Origin: Nocardioides sp. HDW12B
Lineage (GTDB): Bacteria; Actinomycetota; Actinomycetes; Propionibacteriales; Nocardioidaceae
Length of the DNA: 64,000 nucleotides
Reading direction: 5' to 3'
NCBI RefSeq assembly: GCF_011299595.1
Contig: NZ_CP049867.1
Span: 1,364,001 to 1,428,000, forward strand
Each line of letters opens with the position of its first letter. Within the stretch, counting starts at the first letter, position 1. The position numbers and the translations under genes were made by a program. Below, in pieces: positions 44,040 through 52,138 of the stretch. The notes beneath the pieces are model-generated. The model was not told the origin of the DNA, made no database searches, and worked only from the letters and a program-made list of their open reading frames with translations.

Positions 44040-45534
44040 CCCGCCTCCTCAGCAGCGGGCCGCTGGTCGGCTGCGCTGCGGCGTGCCACATCAGGTACGC
44101 CGCCAGGCCCGCCACGGCACCCAGCACCCAGGGAGAGACGAGGATCCAGTCGCCGTTGGCGATCCCGGGGCTCTCGGGGATCTCGCGTGCCGCGGTCACG
44201 GCAGGGCTGAGGGCCTGCGCCAGCGCGTACAGCACCGCCGCGATCAGCGCGGCCGGTCCCCACAGCGAGGCGGAGGCACGGTCCAGGGCGGCCCCGCAGA
44301 GCATCAGGAACCCGAGGGAGAACGGGATCGTGTACCTGCCCTGCCACGCGATGCCGTACTCGTCGAACGTGCTGATCGTGAGTCCGAGCGGGACCAGCAG
44401 GGCCAGGGCCATCACGACGCTGACGGCCAGGCGCTCGGAGCGCACGCCGAAGCGGTACGCCAGGATGACGAACCACACCACGACGAGCAGGTAGAACGCA
44501 TAGACAGCCATCGGGGCCGGGACGTTGCGGTAGGGAAAGGCCCCGATGCTCTGGAAGGTCCACGCGACCAGCGACTTGACGAGTGCCTCTGTCTTCTCGC
44601 CCATGCTCATCCCGAGATCGTCCGGCACCTTGCCGATGGTGAGCGAGCTCGAGCTCACGATCCACGCGAGGCTCAGCAACGTCACGACCAGGACGACGCC
44701 GGCGGCCGCGAGAACGGCTCGGTCCGTCACGAGGCGGCGGAAGGCGGCTCGTCGGTCGGGCACGCTCAGCAGGACGGCGCCGAGGATGAGCAGGGCCCAC
44801 AACGGGCCGAGCGAGCGGACCGTCACGAGGACCGACGCGGACAGCGTCCCGATCAGCAGCAACTGACTCTTGCGGGGCACCACGTCGTCGCGCACCAGGC
44901 CGAGGAGCGCGGCCCACAGACCGAGGCCGGCTGCCATCTCGAGGCCGTTGGGTGCAGCCATGGACGCGCTGAACACCATGACGGGGCTGCAGGCCAGGGC
45001 GGCCCCGAGGTAGGGCCACCCGGTCCGAGCCGTCGAGCGCAGCGCGACGAGCGCCAGGACGATCAGGCCCCAGCACAGGAGTGCGCCGGCGATCCGCATG
45101 ACGTAGAGAGCCGTGGCGCCGTCGAAGGGGAGGGCCGGAACACCGACGAGTGCGTAGAAGAGGGGGTGGTAGCGCCCGGCACCCGTCGCCACCTCGGTGC
45201 CCTCCGAGCGTTCGGTGCCGACGCAGTCGGCCTCGTCGGTGTACCCGAGTCGCTTGCACTCCGGGTACGCCGCTCGAACGATGTCGTCCGGGACCGTCAC
45301 AAGGGCGCCGGTCCCGCGGGTCGCGTCGGACGGGTCCGCGCGGATGTCGCCGCGCGCCACCGCCGCGGAGCGGTAGACGTGGTCGAACTCGTCGCTCGCC
45401 CGGAACGGTGGGACGGCGAGGATCCAGACGGCCTGGAGGACCAGGAGTCCGGCCGCCATCAGACGGATCGAGGGAGTCCTCGACCTGCCCGTGCGTCCCT
45501 CCGAGCGCTGCTGCACGCTCCGGTCGTCGATCAC
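44020..45534 (-). CDS. DUF2142-type polytopic membrane protein
   Basis: 504 residues with about ten to twelve transmembrane helices and one large extracytoplasmic loop after the first helix. FRASDEFDHVYRSAAVARGDI near the start and TEVATGAGRYHPLFYALVG are typical of DUF2142 proteins, which resemble GT-C glycosyltransferases and lie in surface polysaccharide clusters. The Asp-Glu-Phe-Asp in the first loop may be functionally equivalent to the GT-C acidic motif. GTG at 45534 overlaps the glycosyltransferase stop. The acceptor and donor are unknown. Confidence 0.8.
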   Translation of the reverse strand: MIDDRSVQQRSEGRTGRSRTPSIRLMAAGLLVLQAVWILAVPPFRASDEFDHVYRSAAVARGDIRADPSDATRGTGALVTVPDDIVRAAYPECKRLGYTDEADCVGTERSEGTEVATGAGRYHPLFYALVGVPALPFDGATALYVMRIAGALLCWGLIVLALVALRSTARTGWPYLGAALACSPVMVFSASMAAPNGLEMAAGLGLWAALLGLVRDDVVPRKSQLLLIGTLSASVLVTVRSLGPLWALLILGAVLLSVPDRRAAFRRLVTDRAVLAAAGVVLVVTLLSLAWIVSSSSLTIGKVPDDLGMSMGEKTEALVKSLVAWTFQSIGAFPYRNVPAPMAVYAFYLLVVVWFVILAYRFGVRSERLAVSVVMALALLVPLGLTISTFDEYGIAWQGRYTIPFSLGFLMLCGAALDRASASLWGPAALIAAVLYALAQALSPAVTAAREIPESPGIANGDWILVSPWVLGAVAGLAAYLMWHAAAQPTSGPLLRRRDARADS

Positions 45535-46463
45535 GGGCTGTTCTCCTGGATGTCGAGGTAGAGCGCCGTGATGAGCAGGTGGAAGCCCGTCAGCAGCGGG
45601 CCGAAGGACAAGATGATCGTGCCCGGGCTCGCCACGGGCGGCCCCAGTGTGTTGACGACGACGAACACCCCCACCGCGACCCCGAAGAGGACGAACGCCA
45701 ACCCGGAGAAGAACATCAGGGCGACGGGGGAGAAGGACTGGACGACGTACTTCCACCACATGCGGTACCAGAAGCCTCGCCAGAGCTGCCGCAGGATGCG
45801 CGGGGCGACCGAGGTGAGGCGGATCCCCGACACCTCGTCGCCGTAGCTGGCGGGCACAGGTACGTCCTTCGCCGGCACGCGGAGGACGTTGAGCTGGATG
45901 AGGAGATCGTTCTCGAACTCGTAGCGATGGGCGATCCGGTCGAACTCGAGACGTTCGAGGGCCGTGCTGCGGATCGCGGTGTAACCGTTCTGCGGGTCGA
46001 AGAGGTTCCAGTAGCCCGACGCGGCCTTGGTGAGGAACGAGAGGACCACGTTGCCGAGGATGCGGTGCCGGGGCATGCCTCTAAAGGAGCCCGGGCCGAA
46101 GAACCGGTTGGCCTTGGTGAAATCCGCGTCGCCGTCGGCGATCGGGTCGAGCAGGGCGGGGAGGAACGACGGATCCATCTGGGCGTCGCCGGCCATCACC
46201 ACACAGACGTCGGCGCCGAGGTCGAGAGCCCGGCGGTGCCCTGCGAGGATCGCGCCCCCGACGCCTTGGTTCTCCGTCAGCGTGATGAGCTGCAGGCGAG
46301 GGTCGCGGGTGTCGGCCGCGGCCTGGGAGGTTCCGTCTGTGCTGGCGTCGTCGACGACCACGACGAGATCGACCAGGTCGGGGGCTGTCGTGACGACGCG
46401 CCCCACCAGACGTTCCTCGTTGTGCGCGGGAACCACGATCGCCACACGAAGGTCGCGGTACAT
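45531..46463 (-). CDS. GT2 glycosyltransferase, polyprenyl-phosphate sugar synthase-like
   Basis: 310 residues. An N-terminal GT-A domain (IVVPAHNEERLVGRVV, VVVVDDASTDGTSQ, and MAGDAQMDPSF with the metal-binding Asp-x-Asp-like acid) is followed by two C-terminal transmembrane helices at about 240-262 and 275-300. This layout suits dolichyl/undecaprenyl-phosphate sugar synthases. It heads the operon leading to the amino-sugar genes. Start ATG at 46463; 111 bp separate it from the divergent aminotransferase. Confidence 0.85.
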   Translation of the reverse strand: MYRDLRVAIVVPAHNEERLVGRVVTTAPDLVDLVVVVDDASTDGTSQAAADTRDPRLQLITLTENQGVGGAILAGHRRALDLGADVCVVMAGDAQMDPSFLPALLDPIADGDADFTKANRFFGPGSFRGMPRHRILGNVVLSFLTKAASGYWNLFDPQNGYTAIRSTALERLEFDRIAHRYEFENDLLIQLNVLRVPAKDVPVPASYGDEVSGIRLTSVAPRILRQLWRGFWYRMWWKYVVQSFSPVALMFFSGLAFVLFGVAVGVFVVVNTLGPPVASPGTIILSFGPLLTGFHLLITALYLDIQENSP

Positions 46464-46574
46464 CGTCCGTCTCCTCAGCCTCGATGGGGTGATTCAACCC
46501 CACTGAACTCGTCCGCCGCGGCATTTCGAGCGGGGAGGGGGAACACACGGAGGCATGTCATCTAGGCTCGTCGC
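46464..46574. promoter_or_regulatory. divergent promoter of the glycan island
   Basis: 111 bp between divergent starts of the GT2-led operon and the second aminotransferase. No clear operator is seen. Confidence 0.4.
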
Positions 46575-47729
46575 ATGTCGTCCGGTCCGGTCGAGGCCCC
46601 GGTCCCGCTCACGAGACCATCGTTCGGCCCGGCAGAGCGCGAGGCCATCGAGCGTGTCATGGCCTCCGGATGGGTGGCGGGACAGGGACCCGAGGGTGCC
46701 ACGCTCGAATCCGTCGTCGCCAGGCTCGCCGGTCGCACCGACGCCGTGGCGGTCAGCAGCTGCACCGCGGGTCTGCACCTGCTGCTCGATGCCCTCGACG
46801 TAGGTCCAGGGGACGAGGTGATCGTGCCTGACTACACCTTTCCGGCAACGGCATATGCGGTGATGCACTGCGGGGCTCGGCCCGTGTGCGTCGACGTGGA
46901 TCCACTCGACGGGTGCCTGGATCCGGCGCTCGTCGGTGCGTCCGTCACTGACAGGACTCGCGCGATCATCGGTGTCGACGCTCTCGGACTCTGCGCGGAC
47001 TGGGACGCGCTCCGGGAGGTGTCGGAGGCTCACGACCTACCGCTCGTCGAGGACGCCGCGTGCTCCTTGGGAGGCTCCTACCGCGATCGGCCGGCTGGGG
47101 CCTTCGGGGTGGCGGCAGTGTTCTCGCTGCACGCACGCAAGGGCGTCACCTGCGGTGAGGGCGGCGTCGTGGTCACTGACGACCAAGCGCTGGCAAGGCG
47201 CGTGCGACGCGCCTCGAGCTTCGGGCTCAGCAGCGCGCACGCCCGCGCCGGAGAAGCCGGCTTCGCCGCGCCCGAGTTCACCGAGCTCGGATGGAACTAC
47301 AAGCTCAGTGACCTCGCGTCCGCCCTGGCCGGCGCGCAGGTCGGGCGGGTGCGCGAGCTGATTGCGCTGCGGACGGCCGCAGCCGAGAGGTATGCCGTGC
47401 TCGCGGCGGTGGAAGGCGTATCAGTTCCGTTCGTACCGCCAGAGCGCACTCACACGTGGCAGACCTATGCCGTCACCTTGGCCGACCACCTAGACCGTGA
47501 CCACGTCGTCGACTCGTTGCGAGAGCGCGGCATCGGCTGCACCATGGGCACCTACGACCTCTCCTCGCAACCCGTGCTCGGGGGGGAGCGGCGTCCGTCG
47601 GTGGCTCGCCGACTGGCTCGCCAGCAGCTGGCTCTGCCGATGTTCGCTGACATCACAGCTGAGCAGCAGCGACGTGTCGTGGCCGCGGTGCAGGACGTGG
47701 TTGCGTCAGGGGCCCGTCGGGTCAGCTGA
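46575..47729 (+). CDS. second DegT/DnrJ/EryC1 family aminotransferase
   Basis: 384 residues, PLP-dependent. SCTAGLHLLLDAL, DEVIVPDYTFPATAYAV, VEDAACSLGGSY and the PLP lysine Lys189 (SLHARKGVTCGEGG) are in the usual order. It differs clearly from the 42.4-kb aminotransferase, so a second amino sugar or a different step is likely. It is the only + strand gene of the island. Its last 8 bp overlap the end of the convergent acyltransferase gene. Confidence 0.87.
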   Translation: MSSGPVEAPVPLTRPSFGPAEREAIERVMASGWVAGQGPEGATLESVVARLAGRTDAVAVSSCTAGLHLLLDALDVGPGDEVIVPDYTFPATAYAVMHCGARPVCVDVDPLDGCLDPALVGASVTDRTRAIIGVDALGLCADWDALREVSEAHDLPLVEDAACSLGGSYRDRPAGAFGVAAVFSLHARKGVTCGEGGVVVTDDQALARRVRRASSFGLSSAHARAGEAGFAAPEFTELGWNYKLSDLASALAGAQVGRVRELIALRTAAAERYAVLAAVEGVSVPFVPPERTHTWQTYAVTLADHLDRDHVVDSLRERGIGCTMGTYDLSSQPVLGGERRPSVARRLARQQLALPMFADITAEQQRRVVAAVQDVVASGARRVS

Positions 47730-48135
47730 TCAGACCCGTGTCAGGGTCGATCCGACCGACGACGCGGGCCGGGACCCCGACGACGCAGGTGCGGTCGGGC
47801 ACGTCATGGGTGACGACTGCCCCCGCACCGACGACACATTCGCTCCCGATGCGGACACCCATGAGGACGACGGCGCCCGCTCCGACGTGGGTCCGGTCGC
47901 CGATGAAGGTCGCGGCTCGGTCCACGTCTTCGTACCGCCGCCCGGACACGCAGCGCCTGACGGTCGTGTGACTGTAGATCTGAGCGCCGGCACTGATGTC
48001 GCAGCCGCTCCCGATGACAAGTCCGCCACTGCCGTCGAGGAGTACGAAAGGGCCGACCCAGGTGTCCTCCCCGACCTCGGGTGCCCCGACGATCACCGCG
48101 GTCGGGTGGTACGGGTGCGCCGGACGGTCAGGCAC
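47722..48135 (-). CDS. left-handed beta-helix acyltransferase
   Basis: 137 residues of hexapeptide repeats: VIVGAPEVGEDTWVGPFVLLDGSGGLVIGSGCDIS, then IYSHTTVRR, GAGAVVLMGVRIGSECVVGAGAVV and a final VGVPARVVGRI. This is a sugar O- or N-acyltransferase of the WbbJ/FdtC/maltose-acetyltransferase-like group. GTG at 48135 is preferred; a TTG at 48156 would add seven residues and overlap the epimerase gene by 29 bp. It may acylate the product of the convergent aminotransferase. Confidence 0.8.
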   Translation of the reverse strand: MPDRPAHPYHPTAVIVGAPEVGEDTWVGPFVLLDGSGGLVIGSGCDISAGAQIYSHTTVRRCVSGRRYEDVDRAATFIGDRTHVGAGAVVLMGVRIGSECVVGAGAVVTHDVPDRTCVVGVPARVVGRIDPDTGLIS

Positions 48136-49075
48136 GGTGCTGTTTGATCCAGTCAAGGACGCTGGCGAGGCCTTCGTCTATCTCGACCCTGGGGCGCCAG
48201 CCGAGCACCTCCGCGATCCGCTCCACGCTCGCCTCGCGTCGTGCGACCAGCACCTCGCGTGGCCGGAACTGGGGCACCACGTCGGCCCCCATGGCCACGA
48301 CGAGGCGCTCCGCCAGCTCGGCCACCGTCGTCTGGCGACCGGTGCCGACGTTCAGCGACTCTCCGGACGCGTCTGAGTCGAGAGCCAGGCCGATCGCTCG
48401 CGCGACGTCAGCAACGTGCACGAAGTCCATGCTCTGGTCGCCGCGACCGTCGATGACCGGAGGCTGGCCGGCCAGCAACCGCTTCACGAAGGTCAGGATG
48501 ACCGAGGTGTAGAAGGCATCGGTCGGTTGCCCGGGACCGTAGACGTTGAAGAAGCGAAGGGCCAGCCAGGTGAGAGCCGATCGTTGCGCGTGGAACGCAA
48601 GGAGCTGCTCACCGGCGAGCTTGGCGGTGCAGTAGGGCGTGAGCGGGTCGACGGGTCCGTCCTCGCGCATCGGCAGCTGGGTGGCGTTGCCGTACACCGA
48701 GGCCGAGGAGGCGAAGACGACACGACGTACGCCGTGCCGGCTGACGGAGTCCAAGAGGTGTTGCGTGCCCATGAGGTTCACGTCGAGGCTCTCTGCCGGG
48801 TCGGCGATGCTCTTGTTGATGCAGACCGCCGCGAGGTGCACGACAGCCTCGACCCCTTGGACGGCCCGATCGACGGCGTGCGGGTAGCGGACGTCCCCCT
48901 CCACGAGATCGACACCGGGCATCGCGCACAGGGCATCCGCTGCATCGGCGTCACATCGGTACCGGTTGTCGAGGATGCGTACCCGCCATCCACGGTCCAG
49001 GAGCTCAGGAACCGCGTGGCTCCCGATGTAACCGAGTCCGCCAGTCACCAGGACGGTGCTTCTACCAACCCTCAC
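48128..49075 (-). CDS. NAD-dependent epimerase, UDP-glucose 4-epimerase-like
   Basis: 315 residues of the extended SDR family. NAD-binding GGLGYIGS near the start, SSASVYGNA and the catalytic YCTAKLAGE (Tyr-x3-Lys), with FFNVYGPGQ and MDFVHVADVARAI after it. It interconverts or supplies a nucleotide sugar for the glycan. GTG at 49075 is chosen because it begins the conserved protein; a start at 49105 would overlap the glycosyltransferase gene by 44 bp. Confidence 0.88.
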   Translation of the reverse strand: MRVGRSTVLVTGGLGYIGSHAVPELLDRGWRVRILDNRYRCDADAADALCAMPGVDLVEGDVRYPHAVDRAVQGVEAVVHLAAVCINKSIADPAESLDVNLMGTQHLLDSVSRHGVRRVVFASSASVYGNATQLPMREDGPVDPLTPYCTAKLAGEQLLAFHAQRSALTWLALRFFNVYGPGQPTDAFYTSVILTFVKRLLAGQPPVIDGRGDQSMDFVHVADVARAIGLALDSDASGESLNVGTGRQTTVAELAERLVVAMGADVVPQFRPREVLVARREASVERIAEVLGWRPRVEIDEGLASVLDWIKQHRA

Positions 49076-50054
49076 GGGCCCCCCTCGAGTCGCGTTCGGA
49101 CGCATCGGCAGTGATGTCTCGTCTCACGACGTACAGGGGACGGTGGCGAACCTCTTCAATGATCCGCCAGATGTACTCGCCCATGACCCCGACGACCGTG
49201 AGCTGTATGCCTCCGAGAAGCAGCACGACGACGAGCAGCGTCGGCCATCCCGACGGAGTGTCGACGCCGGCCACGGTGCGCGCCACCAGTAGAGCGGCGT
49301 ACCCGACGCCGAGCAGGGCTGTGATGAGACCGACGAGGGTGCACAGCCGGAGCGGGAGTGACGAGAACTGGAGCACGGAGTCGACAGCGAGCTTCACCAT
49401 CGCTCTGCGGGTCCACCGCGACTCGCCGCTCACGCGCGGCAGCTGGCTGTACGAAACTCGGGTCTGGCGGTAGCCCAACCATGCGACGAGGGCCAGAACG
49501 TTGCGATTCCGCTCGGGCAGCCGACCCAGCGCTGTGATGACGCTGCGATCGAGCAGTACTCCCGACGGGCCTTCGGCGGGGTAGTTGTCCAGGCCCGCGA
49601 TTCGCGTGAAGAGGACGGAGAAGAGGCCTGACGTGACCTGCCGTCCGCGACTCACGGCAGCGCGATCCTTGCGCACTCCCCAGACGACCTCGAAGCCGCC
49701 GTCCCACTGCTCGAGTGCGTCGGAGACGAAGGTGGTCGGCTCCTGGCCATCAGCTCCGATGACGACAGCGCAATCGCCCGAGCACCGTTCGAGCCCGGCG
49801 GAGATGGCCGAGTGCGATCCGAAGTTCCGGGACAGCTGCACGAGGCGGATCGGAAAGTCGGTCGGCGCCGCGAGTAGTAGATCGGCGGTTCCGTCCGTGG
49901 AGCCGTCATCGACGAGCACGAGCTCGAACCTGACGTGAGGGTTGGCCTCGACGTGGGCCTGAACCTGCCGGAGGAGGGGTCGCACGTTGTCTGCCTCGTT
50001 GAGGGCAGGCACGACCAAGGAGACGAGCGGAACGCTCTTGGGAGGTGTGGTCAT
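49062..50054 (-). CDS. GT2 glycosyltransferase, GtrB/DPMS type
   Basis: 330 residues. GT-A domain with SLVVPALNEADNVRPLL, LVDDGSTDGT and VIGADGQEP, then two transmembrane helices at about 232-257 and 266-292. The layout fits bactoprenol-phosphate sugar transferases such as GtrB, which load a sugar on undecaprenyl phosphate for use outside the membrane by GT-C partners. The adjacent 601-residue membrane protein, overlapping by ATGA, could be that partner. Confidence 0.88.
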   Translation of the reverse strand: MTTPPKSVPLVSLVVPALNEADNVRPLLRQVQAHVEANPHVRFELVLVDDGSTDGTADLLLAAPTDFPIRLVQLSRNFGSHSAISAGLERCSGDCAVVIGADGQEPTTFVSDALEQWDGGFEVVWGVRKDRAAVSRGRQVTSGLFSVLFTRIAGLDNYPAEGPSGVLLDRSVITALGRLPERNRNVLALVAWLGYRQTRVSYSQLPRVSGESRWTRRAMVKLAVDSVLQFSSLPLRLCTLVGLITALLGVGYAALLVARTVAGVDTPSGWPTLLVVVLLLGGIQLTVVGVMGEYIWRIIEEVRHRPLYVVRRDITADASERDSRGAREGW

Positions 50055-51856
50055 GGTCTCGTGCTCCCTCCCACCGGGACGTAGATGCGGAGGGACTGGG
50101 GGCCGCCTCGGGATTCTCCGGCGCGGTACGAAGCGTCGAGGGGCCATCCGCAGTCGTTCAGCGTTGCCATCTCGACGGGCGCGAGAGGCCGGTCGGTGAG
50201 AATGAGCGGAGCGAGGGGTGTTGGGGACGTGCTGCAGTACGCCAACAACCCCGCGGCGGCCCTGGCGGGGTCTCGCCGCGAGTTCCAGGCTTCACCGGCA
50301 GGTGGCCGGTCCAGTGCCAACACGATCCCAGCCATTTCGTCCACCGCGTACACCGGCGTCCCCGGAGGCAGTTGCTCGTCGACGTCGCGCTTGAGCGAGG
50401 CCAGTTCGTCTGCAAGTGTCCCATCGATCGTCACGTGCCGAAGGTTTTCGCTGCCACGGACAGTGGCGGTCGCGACCGTGGGGTCAGCGCTGCGGTAGGG
50501 GTGCGCATACAGACCGGTCACCGCCACGATCGCGACGAGCACCGCGCACGTCGTGCCCGCCGAGGTCGCGGCCACGTCTGCATCAGCGGTGGCCCAGTCC
50601 GCGGCGAGCAGAACAAGTGCAGCGAACCACGAGGCAAGAGCGTGGATGGCCAGAAGAAACAGCGCGTTGCCCGTGCCGAACCCCTGGGCAGCAGGAAGCA
50701 CCAGCAGCAGGACGATCACCGGCCATCGAGGTACTGGATGACCGGGTCCGTCGTCGCCCGACCGACGTTCCTGCCACACGGTCACGGCAGCCGCTGTCAG
50801 CGCGGCAAGGAGACTCACGGTGTAGATCTCGATGATGGCTGCCCCACCCCGTGGTGCGACACGGCCGGCCGCCCACGGCAGCAGCGCAGCAAGGGGAGCG
50901 GACATCGCCGCCGCGAACCTGGTGGCGCGGCGGCTCGTGTGCAGAGAGAGGGCGTCGCGCCTACGAAGGGCGTAGTGGGGGAGCAGCCCGAACCCCGCGC
51001 TGACGAGGGTGAGAGCGAGGACTTTCACCGTAGAGAGTGAGTAGAGGATCAAGAGCGCCACGGGCGAGTTGGTGTCCTTGGCGACGAGACTGTTGACAGC
51101 CTTCATCGGCGGCAGCACCTGCGCCCACGGACCGAAAGTCAGGTGACCCACGACGACGAACACGAGCACTCCGACGGCGACGGCTGCGGTCGCGAGGGCA
51201 AGCCTTCCCGGCGACCGGTACAGCAACCCGGCGAGGACGACGGCGGCAAGGATCGCGATCGCAAGCGCTGCTGACCACTTGGCCAGGGCGACGGCCGTGA
51301 GAACGCTGCCGGCCACGACGAGCGCGACGAGGGGCGGTCTGGCGTCGAGCCACTGGGCGGTGGCGCATCGCAGCAGTGCTGACGCCACGAGGAGCCCCCC
51401 CAGCAGCGCTATGTCGTTGTAACCGGGAGCCAGCGGCAGCCATCCATAGCTGATGCCACCGATGGCCAGGACCAAGAGCGGGATCGACGCCCCGCTGGAC
51501 CACCCGGGCCTCCCGGTCCGGCTCAGGTGGTGGTGCAGGGCCAGTCCGAAGAAGCCGTGGACCACGAGGATGAGGACGAGCCGAGCAACGCGCAGGGCAG
51601 CGATGTCATAGCCGAGAAGCTCGAAGAGAGGCCCGTACAGGTACTGCGCTCCTGACACGGTCCACGGCGTGACGTCCCACCAGCGATAGCTCAGCAGGTA
51701 GAAGGACTCGTCGCTGAGGTCGAGTCCCGGCCGGGCCGATGCCAGTACCGCGAGGGTCCACGAGCAGGTGGCTGTCAGTGCAGTGATCCCTACCCCGAGG
51801 CGCGCGTACCTGGGCAGTCTGTCGGCACGATGCGCCGTCCATCGCGCGACCTGCAC
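50051..51856 (-). CDS. large polytopic membrane protein, possible GT-C glycosyltransferase
   Basis: 601 residues with ten or more transmembrane helices. The first extracytoplasmic loop starts DLSDESFYLLSYRWWD, an acidic motif in the place used by GT-C enzymes for polyprenol-linked donors. The C-terminal 150 residues form a soluble exported domain. It is followed by the GtrB-like gene with a four-base overlap. Function inferred from layout only. GTG start, three bases after the Lrp-like gene stop. Codon third positions are slightly less GC-rich than in housekeeping genes here. Confidence 0.72.
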   Translation of the reverse strand: MQVARWTAHRADRLPRYARLGVGITALTATCSWTLAVLASARPGLDLSDESFYLLSYRWWDVTPWTVSGAQYLYGPLFELLGYDIAALRVARLVLILVVHGFFGLALHHHLSRTGRPGWSSGASIPLLVLAIGGISYGWLPLAPGYNDIALLGGLLVASALLRCATAQWLDARPPLVALVVAGSVLTAVALAKWSAALAIAILAAVVLAGLLYRSPGRLALATAAVAVGVLVFVVVGHLTFGPWAQVLPPMKAVNSLVAKDTNSPVALLILYSLSTVKVLALTLVSAGFGLLPHYALRRRDALSLHTSRRATRFAAAMSAPLAALLPWAAGRVAPRGGAAIIEIYTVSLLAALTAAAVTVWQERRSGDDGPGHPVPRWPVIVLLLVLPAAQGFGTGNALFLLAIHALASWFAALVLLAADWATADADVAATSAGTTCAVLVAIVAVTGLYAHPYRSADPTVATATVRGSENLRHVTIDGTLADELASLKRDVDEQLPPGTPVYAVDEMAGIVLALDRPPAGEAWNSRRDPARAAAGLLAYCSTSPTPLAPLILTDRPLAPVEMATLNDCGWPLDASYRAGESRGGPQSLRIYVPVGGSTRP

Positions 51857-51859
51857 CGC

Positions 51860-52138
51860 TCAGTCGAGCCCGAGGGAGAAGGCGGCCTCGAGGTCGTGTC
51901 GCGAGTGGCTGCGGAACGCGATGTGCGTCTCCGTGGCGGTGACACCGGGGACCTTGTTCAGGTGGTCGGCGACCACCAGCGCGATCTCCTCGTGGGTCCT
52001 GACGCGGACCATCACGATCAGGTCGATCTGTCCGGTGACCGAGTAGACCTCGCTGACGCCCTCGAGGTCGGCGATCGCAGCGGCGACCTCGGGGATCTTC
52101 GAGACCTCGGCGTTGACGAAGACGATGGCCGTGATCAT
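51860..52138 (-). CDS. stand-alone Lrp/AsnC ligand-binding (RAM) domain protein
   Basis: 92 residues with the alpha/beta RAM fold: MITAIVFVNAEVSKIPEVAAAI, VSEVYSVTGQIDLIVMVRV and a C-terminal GVTATETHIAFRSHS. There is no DNA-binding helix-turn-helix. Such proteins bind amino acids or partner with full Lrp regulators. The ATG overlaps the stop of the exonuclease-UvrC gene. Confidence 0.88.
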   Translation of the reverse strand: MITAIVFVNAEVSKIPEVAAAIADLEGVSEVYSVTGQIDLIVMVRVRTHEEIALVVADHLNKVPGVTATETHIAFRSHSRHDLEAAFSLGLD

